Assembly: GCA_020861095.1 (NCBI GenBank)
Contig: JAJBTC010000053.1
Span: 1 to 49,695 of the forward strand
DNA length: 49,695 bases
Source: Bacteroides sp.
Lineage (GTDB): Bacteria; Bacteroidota; Bacteroidia; Bacteroidales; Bacteroidaceae
Direction of reading: 5' to 3'
The position numbers were made by a program, and so were the translations under genes. Of this stretch, positions 8,676 to 16,147 are shown piece by piece (position 1 is the first letter of the stretch; each line of letters starts with the position of its first letter). Under the pieces are notes generated by a model. That model worked only from the letters and a program-made list of their open reading frames with translations. It made no database searches and was not told the DNA's origin.

Positions 8676-8817
8676 TCTGATCAGTAGACAAAAGAACATA
8701 AGAACAAAAGAATGAAAACAAAACGTTTCAGGCGAACCTAAAAGAACAGAGTCCATTTTATTTACTCATGATAGGTAACCCCAATCGTACATTGTAAATC
8801 AGTAAATCGTAAATCTC
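8676..8817 (-). repeat. Dispersed intergenic repeat, diverged copy
   Basis: GACAAAAGAACATAAGAAC, and after a spacer CAATCGTACATTGTAAATC, AGTAAATCGTAAATCTCTC ending at the stop codon of the DUF4130 gene. It is the same family as positions 11-124 and 24456-24760 but more degenerate. It fills the gap between the two convergent genes. Confidence 0.65.
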
Positions 8818-9582
8818 TCACTGTTTTTCCGTTAGGTATTTCCAATACCGCACCGGCATATCCTGCCGGTGCTTGCGTGGATTGATGCGCTCCCGGATGG
8901 CAATGGATTTGAAATAAGTTTTCCAGAGTTGCTGAAACAATTTCTCATCCCGATCCATAATGGATTCATCCAGCATGCCGGTCACTAAGTGAGCAGCCTC
9001 TCCCTCTAAGGTCACTTCCGTCACCTCCGTCAGGTCATAGTAATAGCCATACCTGCGCTTCATATCATAGATCAGCCACTTCTGATCGGCAAAGCGATCT
9101 TTGAAATGAGGAATGACCAACGGGAGTACATTGGCCGCAGGTTCAAAAGCTGCGAAATAGGTACCGTCTTCGGCTTTCTGAAAACGCACGAACTGCACCA
9201 GGGCATGACGTTCGCGCCCTACCTTCTTCCAGATACGAGCAAGTTCCAGCACATCCGGATCGCCAAAATTACCCTCTATCGACCGGGGAGAATCCAATGT
9301 TTTGCGAATGTACCGGAACTGGATCATTCCTATTTCGGGAAGTTCCGACAACCAACTCTGTGTCAGACAGACCAATGCTCCCTTCGAAAGACGTTTCTGC
9401 AACGACGTCCAGACCCGCCCCGACTTCTCTTCGTCTGTGATCACCTCTACCAGTTCGTCATAGAAAAGCGGTACTGTATCTTCCGGTCCCAACAACAGAT
9501 CCGGAAACGTACGACGGAAATAAGCATCAAAAACAGCAGTAAGCAATCCGTCGAATGTGCGGTCGTAGACAAAGATATTCAT
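8818..9582 (-). CDS. DUF4130 protein, partner of radical SAM DNA-metabolism protein (TIGR03915-like)
   Basis: A 254-residue soluble protein that matches by eye the family annotated as a probable DNA metabolism protein, which almost always sits beside the radical SAM protein found here. Recognisable parts are the N-terminal YDRTFDGLLTAVFDAY, the central ELARIWKKVGRERHALVQFVRF, and a C-terminal RINPRKHRQDMPVRYWKYL. Its start overlaps the stop of the upstream radical SAM gene by 4 nt (ATGA arrangement), indicating translational coupling and a stable partnership. The biochemical role is unknown; association with nucleic acid damage or modification is inferred from the partner's helix-hairpin-helix motif. 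Confidence 0.88.
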   Translation of the reverse strand: MNIFVYDRTFDGLLTAVFDAYFRRTFPDLLLGPEDTVPLFYDELVEVITDEEKSGRVWTSLQKRLSKGALVCLTQSWLSELPEIGMIQFRYIRKTLDSPRSIEGNFGDPDVLELARIWKKVGRERHALVQFVRFQKAEDGTYFAAFEPAANVLPLVIPHFKDRFADQKWLIYDMKRRYGYYYDLTEVTEVTLEGEAAHLVTGMLDESIMDRDEKLFQQLWKTYFKSIAIRERINPRKHRQDMPVRYWKYLTEKQ

Positions 9583-10847
9583 TCGTCGTCGGTAAACAAA
9601 AGTTTCAATTGCCGCTCATCTTCCCGTTTTTTGGGACGAGGTACCAGCAAACCTCTTACGGTTTGCGGAGAAAGTTCGTGCACGGTCTTTGTAGGAAGTT
9701 CGTGACAGGTAATGAAATACTTCGCCTTCTTCATCACCACACCGATCTTTTTCAACTGATAAAACCCCAATCGGGAATAACGCCTCGATACAACGATGAG
9801 TTTGGCCGACTTCACCCCGATACCCGGCACCCGCAGAAGCATCTCGTAATCCGCGCGGTTCACATCTATAGGAAATTGTTCCGGATGCCTCAATGCCCAG
9901 GCCAGTTTGGGGTCTACTTCCAGATCCAGATCCGGGAACCTGTCGTCTACGATCTCGTCTACCCGGAACTGATAAAAACGCATCAGCCAGTCGGCCTGAT
10001 ACAGGCGGTTCTCCCGTACCAGCGGAGGTTGCTTGAGTGCCGGCAGACGGGTGTCGTAGTCATTGACAGAAACATATCCCGAATAGTAGACGCGGCGCAT
10101 GGTGGGACGTTTGTAAAGGGCCGAAGAGAGAAAAAGAATATCCTTGTCTGTCTCCGGAGTAGCACCTACGATCACCTGGGTACTCTGTCCGGCGGGAGCG
10201 AAACGGGGTGCGTGGCGATACTTCTTACGCTCTTCATTGCTCTCCAGTACACCTTGCTGGATGTAGCGCATGGGCTGGAACACACTCCGGAAGTCTTTCT
10301 CCGGGGCCAGGTGCCGGAGGCTCTCCTCTTTGGGGATCTCTACATTTACACTCAGACGATCGGCATACAGACCGGCCTCGTTCACCAATTCGCGGCTGGC
10401 TCCCGGAATGCTCTTCATGTGGATGTATCCGTTGAAACGATGTACCTGACGCAGGTCTTTAATCACCCGCACCATTCGCTCCATCGTATAGTCTGCACTA
10501 CGCACCACCCCCGAACTGAGAAACAACCCTTCGATATAATTTCTCCGGTAGAACTCCATGGTCAGATCTACCAGTTCCGTTACCGACAGCGTGGCTCTCG
10601 GACGATCGTTGCTTCTGCGATTGACACAATAGGCACAGTCATAGATACAATGATTGGTGAGCATGATCTTTAATAAAGAGATGCAACGTCCGTCTTCGGC
10701 AAAACTATGACATACTCCCATTCCGCCTACGGTATTCCCTACGCCTCCGGCTTTATTCTGCCGGGTGGTACCGCTTGACGAACAGGATACATCGTATTTT
10801 GCCGACTCGGCGAGTATCTTCACTTTATCCAGAACACTGGCTTTCAT
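9579..10847 (-). CDS. Radical SAM protein, putative DNA modification/repair (TIGR03916-like)
   Basis: A 422-residue radical SAM enzyme. The [4Fe-4S]-binding motif is CIYDCAYC (Cys67, Cys71, Cys74), followed by a TIM-barrel region. A helix-hairpin-helix-type segment, LLRVPGIGVKSAKLIVV (about 336-353), is expected to bind DNA. Extra cysteines occur upstream (Cys22, Cys46, Cys55). The architecture resembles the uncharacterised family annotated as putative DNA modification/repair radical SAM proteins. It is first in a leftward two-gene unit and overlaps the DUF4130 gene by 4 nt. Reaction and substrate are unknown. The start ATG at 10845-10847 begins MKASVLDKVKILAESAKYDV, typical of the family. 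Confidence 0.9.
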   Translation of the reverse strand: MKASVLDKVKILAESAKYDVSCSSSGTTRQNKAGGVGNTVGGMGVCHSFAEDGRCISLLKIMLTNHCIYDCAYCVNRRSNDRPRATLSVTELVDLTMEFYRRNYIEGLFLSSGVVRSADYTMERMVRVIKDLRQVHRFNGYIHMKSIPGASRELVNEAGLYADRLSVNVEIPKEESLRHLAPEKDFRSVFQPMRYIQQGVLESNEERKKYRHAPRFAPAGQSTQVIVGATPETDKDILFLSSALYKRPTMRRVYYSGYVSVNDYDTRLPALKQPPLVRENRLYQADWLMRFYQFRVDEIVDDRFPDLDLEVDPKLAWALRHPEQFPIDVNRADYEMLLRVPGIGVKSAKLIVVSRRYSRLGFYQLKKIGVVMKKAKYFITCHELPTKTVHELSPQTVRGLLVPRPKKREDERQLKLLFTDDE

Positions 10848-11371
10848 CTGATCTTTATACCTATAGTCACTGATTCACGTTCTTTCCCACTTTCTCCCGA
10901 CACAGGTAGCCGGGAGATCCAAAAGGTATTTTTACTTATCTATAGTCACAGTTAAATCTGCGATCACCCGCAAGGTGTTCCTTTTCCATTGCCTTTGAAA
11001 AGACAGGCAGGCCAGTCAGCAATCGCGATACCTTCTCTTGTCAAAAGTAGGCATAGCAGCGGAAAATATCAAGCAGGGAAAAGAAAAGTTACTGGCAATT
11101 TATCAACACCCTGTCGACAAGACACTGCAACCGGGATACGGGTATATACCTGTTCACAAATCACCGAAAGAAAAAACATATAAAAAAATTTTAAACCATC
11201 GGAACCGGGAGCAGTCATATATCCTATACAAACCAGTCAAAAAGATCCTACCTGTAGAACAGATACACTTTTTCCCTGGATAAGATACATATTCATTTAT
11301 TTTATATTTACTATTGCCTGTTTTTTTCATTCAGATAAGTAAATTAGCAGGCAAATAAAATCCAAGACACA
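10848..11371. other. Intergenic region without a supportable gene
   Basis: About 520 bp. Two near-identical short stretches, CTATAGTCAC, lie at 10861 and 10951. An 81-codon frame at 11038-11283 has only a TTG start and no protein-like composition. TAAATTAG (11340-11347) is one mismatch from the -7 consensus before the DKNYY gene, with a TTG at 11314-11316 slightly too far upstream. Confidence 0.5.
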
Positions 11372-12202
11372 ATGAGACATTTAACTATCCTGTTTATTCT
11401 GTATGTATGTATGAGTCAGTCCGGAAATTTACATGCGGGAGAATACCCTCACGCGGAATCTGAGGTTGTGCAAAAACGCCCCAAAGGACATCCTTCTTCA
11501 AACAAAGACAAAGAGTATGTAAAAGACGACTTTAAAGTGTATTATCGGGGAAAAACGATCAAAGGTGCCCATGTCTCTTCCTTTGAGAACTTAGGAGAAG
11601 GTTATGGCAGAGACAACCGGAATGTATATTACAACGGCACACTTATCAAAGGCGCATCTTCTACGTCATTCCAACAGTTAGGCGGAGGATATGCCAAGGA
11701 CCATTCGAATGCTTACTATGCGGGGGCAATCATCCGGGGAGCCCATACTTCCTCTTTTGAATACTCCGGCAAAGGGCATGCGAAAGACAACCGGAATGTA
11801 TATTACGATGGCAGAACGACAAAAGCTCCTGACAAGAGACCCCATGCAGGACCTACCTCTTCCGGCAACATGACCTCTCTGGGAGGAGGCTACTCGAAAG
11901 ACAGTTTCCATGTTTACTATGACGGAAAACAGGTGAAAGACGCAACAGCTTCCTCCTTTCAGAGTTTAGGGGATGGGTATGCCAAAGATCCCTGGAAGGT
12001 ATTTTACAGAGGTGAGCCCGTAAAGGATGCCTCTGCCAATTCGTTTCAATGCCTGAAAGATGGATATGCCAAAGACCCCTGGAAGGTATTTTACAGAGGA
12101 AAAGCTGTGAAAGATGCTTCCGCTACCTCCTTTCAGGTCTTAACGGACGGATATGCCAAAGATGCCTGGAATACATTCTATAGAGGAGAAAAGACCAAAT
12201 AA
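11372..12202 (+). CDS. Exported DKNYY repeat protein
   Basis: A 276-residue protein with a signal sequence (about 1-22, MRHLTILFILYVCMSQSG) and then eight iterations of a roughly 29-residue unit of the DKNYY type. The consensus is YAKD..NVYY.G..VKGA..SSF..LG.G. Units start near residues 49, 78, 107, 136, 174, 203, 232 and 261. Unit four carries an insertion rich in Lys, Pro, Ser and Gly; the last unit is cut short at FYRGEKTK. Units six and seven are almost identical at DNA level (around 11978 and 12065), pointing to recent duplication. Function of the family is unknown; a periplasmic or surface repeat scaffold is inferred. No operon partner is seen. Confidence 0.82.
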   Translation: MRHLTILFILYVCMSQSGNLHAGEYPHAESEVVQKRPKGHPSSNKDKEYVKDDFKVYYRGKTIKGAHVSSFENLGEGYGRDNRNVYYNGTLIKGASSTSFQQLGGGYAKDHSNAYYAGAIIRGAHTSSFEYSGKGHAKDNRNVYYDGRTTKAPDKRPHAGPTSSGNMTSLGGGYSKDSFHVYYDGKQVKDATASSFQSLGDGYAKDPWKVFYRGEPVKDASANSFQCLKDGYAKDPWKVFYRGKAVKDASATSFQVLTDGYAKDAWNTFYRGEKTK

Positions 12203-12347
12203 AGAAGAATGGATCCGTAACATCCGAAACGGGAAATAAATCTGAGTACTTTTCCTGAGTACTTTTTCTGATCTCTGAAAGTTAAGATCTGTTCTCAGAC
12301 AACTTTATATAATTTCAAGGCAAAATCAAAAATGTTATTATCAGACC

Positions 12348-12412
12348 ATTTTTGGTAACTAATCCAACCCAATTTGGTAACCAATTCACTTTAGAATGGT
12401 TACTAATTGACC
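12348..12412 (+). promoter_or_regulatory. Operator-like cluster of GGTAAC repeats
   Basis: Two direct copies of TTTGGTAAC(T/C)AAT (12351 and 12373) are followed by an inverted one, AATGGTTACTAATTG (12395-12409). The second and third form an imperfect palindrome around 12387. It looks like a binding-site array rather than a terminator. The nearest downstream gene is the YkgJ-like gene at 12692, but a separate promoter lies between. The rest of 12203-12605 is AT-rich with a short direct repeat, CTGAGTACTTTT, near 12245. Confidence 0.45.
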
Positions 12413-12605
12413 AGTCTGAATATACTGCAACGGGAAGTTCTCTGTGAAGATACTATCCGGAGGTTTATAATAGGGACTTGTAGTCCGGAGAAACCAAACC
12501 ACGATCAGACAACAAATAAGGGCAATGGACAAAATGTTCTCACAACCAAAAGACTTAGAGTTCCGGTAAGCCTGGATCTGCTCCCCGCTTTCACTGTATG
12601 TATAG

Positions 12606-12671
12606 AATATAGGATGCGCCTCGGCATAGCTCAAACAAGTTTGGCTGTGCTCCCGGCTTTCATTATATTTG
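12606..12671 (+). promoter_or_regulatory. Repeat-borne promoter for the YkgJ-like gene
   Basis: A TTTG at 12640-12643, 20 nt, and TATATTTG at 12664-12671 make a near-consensus Bacteroidetes promoter 21 nt before the ATG at 12692. It sits in a dispersed repeat: ATAGGATGCGCCTCGGCATAGC, then the hairpin CAAACaaGTTTG. The -33 TTTG lies in the right arm of that hairpin. The related element at 4570-4615 has a different but still complementary stem. Confidence 0.7.
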
Positions 12672-12691
12672 CATTCCCAAAACAAACCCAT

Positions 12692-13174
12692 ATGAATGCG
12701 GAAGAACTGAAGGAAAAGGCAAGAGTAGTGGAAAAAGCCAACAGGACTTTTTTTAAATCCATAAAAAAAGGACGTGCCCGGGAACTAGACGATAGGGTAC
12801 ACCTTTTTCATGAAGAAGAATTCGAACGGACAGACTGCCTTACCTGTGCCAATTGTTGCCGCACGCTGGGACCTATGATCACGGACAAAGACATCGAAAA
12901 GATGGCCCGCGCACTACGCATGAAGCCTTCGGCAGTTATCGGGAACTACCTGTGTACGGATGAAGATGGCGACTATGTATTCCGGCAAATGCCCTGCCCT
13001 TTTCTGGGAGAAGATAATTATTGTCTCATCTACGAAGATCGCCCCAAAGCCTGCCGGGAATATCCGCATACCGACCGGAAACGTATTCTTCAGATCGGAA
13101 CACTCACTGTACGCAATGCCGCCACCTGTCCGGCGGTATACAACATTCTGGAAAGGCTCAGACAAGAGTTCTAA
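12692..13174 (+). CDS. YkgJ family cysteine-cluster protein
   Basis: A 160-residue soluble protein with the CxxCxxCC cluster characteristic of the YkgJ family (Cys49, Cys52, Cys55, Cys56) and further conserved cysteines at 102, 111 and 121 (CPFLGEDNYCLIY, RPKACREYP). The cluster probably binds zinc or an Fe-S centre. Function is unknown. The frame is open from 12407, but the promoter at 12640-12671 lies inside that extension, so the start is placed at the ATG at 12692 (MNAEELKEKAR). The gene is monocistronic. A giant palindrome starts about 80 bp downstream. Confidence 0.88.
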   Translation: MNAEELKEKARVVEKANRTFFKSIKKGRARELDDRVHLFHEEEFERTDCLTCANCCRTLGPMITDKDIEKMARALRMKPSAVIGNYLCTDEDGDYVFRQMPCPFLGEDNYCLIYEDRPKACREYPHTDRKRILQIGTLTVRNAATCPAVYNILERLRQEF

Positions 13175-13256
13175 GAGTAGAGTGAAAGTCGGAAGAGGCT
13201 GGCTCCCCATAGAAAAATGAGGATACTTTCCAGTGCTATAGGTATGAACGATTCTG

Positions 13257-13472
13257 GCCCAGAGTAAGTGCAGTGAAGGCGTAGCGGTAGCGAAGACGAA
13301 ACAAACGCCACCCTGGGCCAGAACCGCACACGAGAGTGAGTGCCGCAGGTACGATCGAAATTTTTCTGCGCTATTTTATTTCGATCGTGCCTTCAGCACT
13401 CCTTCTCTTTTATCCTGCTAATACCCAGGGTGGCGTCAGATTGCGTTGCTCTTCATCCTCCTTACCCTGGGC
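13257..13472. repeat. Giant imperfect palindrome (about 215 bp)
   Basis: Nested inverted arms share one centre near 13370. GCCCAGAGTAAG (13258-13269) opposes TTACCCTGGGC (13462-13472). ACGCCACCCTGGG (13305-13317) opposes CCCAGGGTGGCGT (13424-13436) perfectly. GGTACGATCGAAAT (13348-13361) opposes ATTTCGATCGTGCC (13378-13391), with GAGTGC/GCACTC just outside. The left arm contains GTGAAGGCGTAGCGGTAGCGA, which resembles the left arm of the palindromes at 43900. It lies in a 455-bp gap between convergent genes and codes for nothing credible. Confidence 0.8.
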
Positions 13473-13629
13473 TGAAATCGCTTGTCCCTTCCGGACCTGG
13501 AAATCACTTATTCATTTAAACAGATTGAAAAATATCAGATTCTGACAAAGTAAAATCTATGGTGAAACAACCTCAGGGCACATTCTATATTCTACACATA
13601 CAAGCGTAAACCTTCAACATATAACGGTT

Positions 13630-14103
13630 CTACATATAAGGATGCTTTTCAGAACTCATGTAATGATCCCTATACTTTATTATCTCTTGCCTGTCCATAC
13701 GGTGAAACGCCAAAATAAATCCCATATCAAAGATATGCAACGTGATGAGATCGTTTCTTTCCGGATCTATCCACTCTAAAGCATTCAGGCGCTGATAGTT
13801 TGCAAAACAATGGATCAGATAAGGGTTGACCGGCGTCTCCATATCTACCTGAAAGAAAGCTTTTCTACATTTCACCCCCTTCTTGTTACGGAATTTCCAG
13901 GGAATGATAAATCTGATCTCATTGCCATGAGTGGTTTCACACTGTATATAACACGTTTGCAAAGTTGCATCTGAAATAGTGGTAACCCTTTTCTGCCCCT
14001 GTTCTCTCAATAACGTTTCTATCCTGTTATACGGCTTATCTAAGTTTTCCTGCAAAACAGAAAAATCATGTGCTATGCGCATTTCTAAATTATCTACATT
14101 CAT
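13630..14103 (-). CDS. Hypothetical protein, unrecognised
   Basis: A 157-residue soluble protein with no signal peptide or membrane segment. Composition and length are protein-like, with mixed alpha/beta character and a C-terminal MDRQEIIKYRDHYM. I do not recognise a family. A Cys-containing stretch, LQTCYIQCETTHG (about 69-81), and a basic patch, KFRNKKGVKCRKAFF, are visible. It is flanked by palindromic repeats on both sides and has no operon partner; the ATG at 14101-14103 is the natural start. A cargo-like, recently acquired gene is possible but unproven. Confidence 0.6.
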   Translation of the reverse strand: MNVDNLEMRIAHDFSVLQENLDKPYNRIETLLREQGQKRVTTISDATLQTCYIQCETTHGNEIRFIIPWKFRNKKGVKCRKAFFQVDMETPVNPYLIHCFANYQRLNALEWIDPERNDLITLHIFDMGFILAFHRMDRQEIIKYRDHYMSSEKHPYM

Positions 14104-14165
14104 CTTACCGTCATTTCCTTAGCGATCTGCGGCAGACACTTTTTCCTGGAACGGCATTAAAAAAA

Positions 14166-14302
14166 GAGGTGTGATATCGTCACCCGGCCGTTCCCAAGGT
14201 ATCGCCAAACACCCGCGTACACATAGCCTGATGGAATCACACCTCTGAGAGGTGTAAAATGATCTTAACACGATGTGTACGCGCTTCCTTATAATTGGCG
14301 AT
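14166..14302. repeat. Nested inverted repeats
   Basis: ATCGCCAA (14201-14208) opposes TTGGCGAT (14295-14302), GCGTACACAT (14215-14224) opposes ATGTGTACGC (14273-14282), and within them ATCACACCTC (14236-14245) is followed by AGAGGTGT (14248-14255). A second partner for ATCACACCTC lies at 14166-14175 (GAGGTGTGAT), so alternative foldings are possible. No coding content is seen. Confidence 0.7.
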
Positions 14303-14471
14303 TTTAGGGAAAGTGCTGTCTGATCTTTATGTAAGTTTTTGTCTTGTTTGCATTGTATTCTATCATTTTCTACGCAAACATAGAACTATTCTTTTACATT
14401 TCAAAGACTTTACCTGATTTTTGTTATGAAAATACCACAAATCGGGTATTTCCGATAGTCACGCAATACCC

Positions 14472-14580
14472 TAACTTTGCATTGTATTTTCCGGTGAGAT
14501 AGCGGAAAGTCTGTTTACGGAAGAAGGGTCCTTGTTGACAGGCAGATGATCGCAAAGATCATACCCTATAGAGTTTTTCT
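14472..14580 (+). ncRNA. Candidate small RNA
   Basis: TAACTTTG (14472-14479) matches the -7 promoter motif and no gene follows on this strand. The next 95 nt contain TTCCG...CGGAA and a strong nested hairpin: GGGT...ACCC enclosing ATGATC-gcaaa-GATCAT, ending in a T-rich stretch near 14573. It is unclassified. Some words (CTGTTTAC, GGAAGAAG, GGCAGATGA) recall small SRP RNA, but the symmetric loop is absent. Confidence 0.35.
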
Positions 14581-14740
14581 ATTTGTTGATAGTTGATAAG
14601 GGGGAGAATAACGCGTATACAGGAATTGCACGATATCCTTATGAAAAAGGAGAGATTTATTTTGTCAGATGTTCACAACACACAGAAAGGCAATCTTCGT
14701 TTGTTTGCTCGTTTTTAATAGGGTTTTATTTGTTAGAGAG

Positions 14741-14782
14741 AAAAAAGGTGCTTCCGGATTCATTTCCGAAGCACCTTTTTAC
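14741..14782. terminator. Bidirectional rho-independent terminator
   Basis: AAGGTGCTTC (14746-14755) and GAAGCACCTT (14768-14777) form a perfect 10-bp stem flanked by A6 on the left and T5 on the right. It ends the leftward phosphoesterase gene and could also end rightward transcripts from 14472. Confidence 0.85.
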
Positions 14783-14806
14783 ATACATTCCCTATACTAT
14801 TTTGTT

Positions 14807-15940
14807 TCATTCTTTATCCACACTCTGTGGATCGGGAACCAAGAGGCGGATCACAACGTATTCCGAACGGGAACCGATACGGAACTTTCCACCCCAGATC
14901 CCTATCCCGGAACTCACATAAAAATCCGTATGCTCTTTTTTCAAATATCCATGAGAGACCTCATAGATACGATCTGTGATCCAGTTTATGGGCCATACCT
15001 GTCCCCGGTGGGTGTGCCCGGAAATTTGCAGATCTACTCCGGCTGCCGTAGCCTCCTCGAGATGATAAGGCTGGTGGTCAAGTAATATCACCGGGAAAGC
15101 AGGATCAAGTCCGTTTACCAGTCCGGCCACTGAACTGCGTCTGGGATTTGTACGGTCTTCCCGACCTACCACATAGAAAAGGCTGTCTACCAGCGTAGCC
15201 GAATCGCGCAAAACCTGTACGCCAGCCTCAGCCAGCCACTTCTCACTGGCAGATTCATGAGAAATATGTTCATGGTTGCCCAAACAGGCATATACTCCAT
15301 ACCGGGCATCCAGTTGACGCATGACCTCTGCCATATTCCGGGTGTATAACGGTACTACACTGTTGTCTATGACATCTCCGGCGATCAGAATGACATCCGG
15401 TTTTTCTGCATTGATCTTCCTGACCCAACCTTGCAGTTCTACCGGGCCGATACCATACCCCAGATGCAGGTCACTGACAGCAACGATCCTGATCCAGCGT
15501 CCTGCCTCTCCGGCACGATAGGAACGCAGTTCCAGCTCTACACGATCTTTATGCAGATAGCGCACATATCCCGCGCACATAATCAGGCCGACAAAGACCC
15601 ATATTCCACAGAAAGCCCACCAATTGCCGTACATATACTTTTGCAAGGAAAAAAGATGGGTGATACGTATCACATCCAGCACAAGAGTGGTCATCAGAAG
15701 ATAGAGGAAAATAAATATCCAGGAAGTGCTGAACATATACAATACACTGGCTGCCGTATAGGGCAAAGCGTTTCTCAAAGCGAAAAACGCGAACAGAGAC
15801 AGGCAAGCCAATACACCACCCGTGACAAGCAGGATACGCCCGATCAGCACAGGTGGCATCATCTGCCACAAACGGAAAAAGACATAGACATGAGCACCGA
15901 TAAAAACAACCAGTATGATCAGGAAAGGAAGGATTTTCAT
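14807..15940 (-). CDS. Membrane-anchored metallophosphoesterase (YkuE-like)
   Basis: A 377-residue protein with about four or five N-terminal transmembrane helices (residues 1-145) and a calcineurin-type phosphoesterase domain. The metal-binding motifs are DLHLG, GDVIDN, GNHEH and GHTHRGQ, all intact. Such proteins may act on lipid-linked or cyclic phosphate substrates; the substrate here is not determinable. The start is set at the ATG at 15938-15940 (MKILPFLIILVVF), because TACATTTG on the minus strand at 15981-15988 predicts a transcript start inside the longer open frame that reaches 16018. The terminator at 14741 follows. Confidence 0.9.
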   Translation of the reverse strand: MKILPFLIILVVFIGAHVYVFFRLWQMMPPVLIGRILLVTGGVLACLSLFAFFALRNALPYTAASVLYMFSTSWIFIFLYLLMTTLVLDVIRITHLFSLQKYMYGNWWAFCGIWVFVGLIMCAGYVRYLHKDRVELELRSYRAGEAGRWIRIVAVSDLHLGYGIGPVELQGWVRKINAEKPDVILIAGDVIDNSVVPLYTRNMAEVMRQLDARYGVYACLGNHEHISHESASEKWLAEAGVQVLRDSATLVDSLFYVVGREDRTNPRRSSVAGLVNGLDPAFPVILLDHQPYHLEEATAAGVDLQISGHTHRGQVWPINWITDRIYEVSHGYLKKEHTDFYVSSGIGIWGGKFRIGSRSEYVVIRLLVPDPQSVDKE

Positions 15941-15980
15941 AATTTTTCTCTTAACAAACAATCTTTTGACATTACCGGCA

Positions 15981-15988
15981 CAAATGTA
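15981..15988 (-). promoter_or_regulatory. -7 promoter motif TACATTTG for the phosphoesterase gene
   Basis: Reads CAAATGTA on the plus strand. It lies 41 nt before the chosen ATG and decides the start codon. Confidence 0.6.
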
Positions 15989-16147
15989 AACAAAAATGAG
16001 AAGGAGTCGCAGATTCACTTCTTATTGTTTGTTAATTCGTTTCTTCTCTGCAACAAGTAGTTGAATCCGGATACGGGCACAACGTTTTGTTTGTACAGAC
16101 AATCGCCACCGTACGCTCAAACCGCTATACAACCGTAGTTGTTCTGT

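Noticed and set aside
11038..11283. 81-codon ORF before the DKNYY gene
   Set aside because: Only a TTG start, no ribosome-binding context, no recognisable features.
12407..12691. 95-residue N-terminal extension of the YkgJ-like protein
   Set aside because: The extension spans a dispersed repeat and the promoter at 12640-12671 and has no protein character.
14486..14580. Small SRP (4.5S) RNA
   Set aside because: Some words match, but the conserved symmetric loop and GGAA-capped apical stem are missing.
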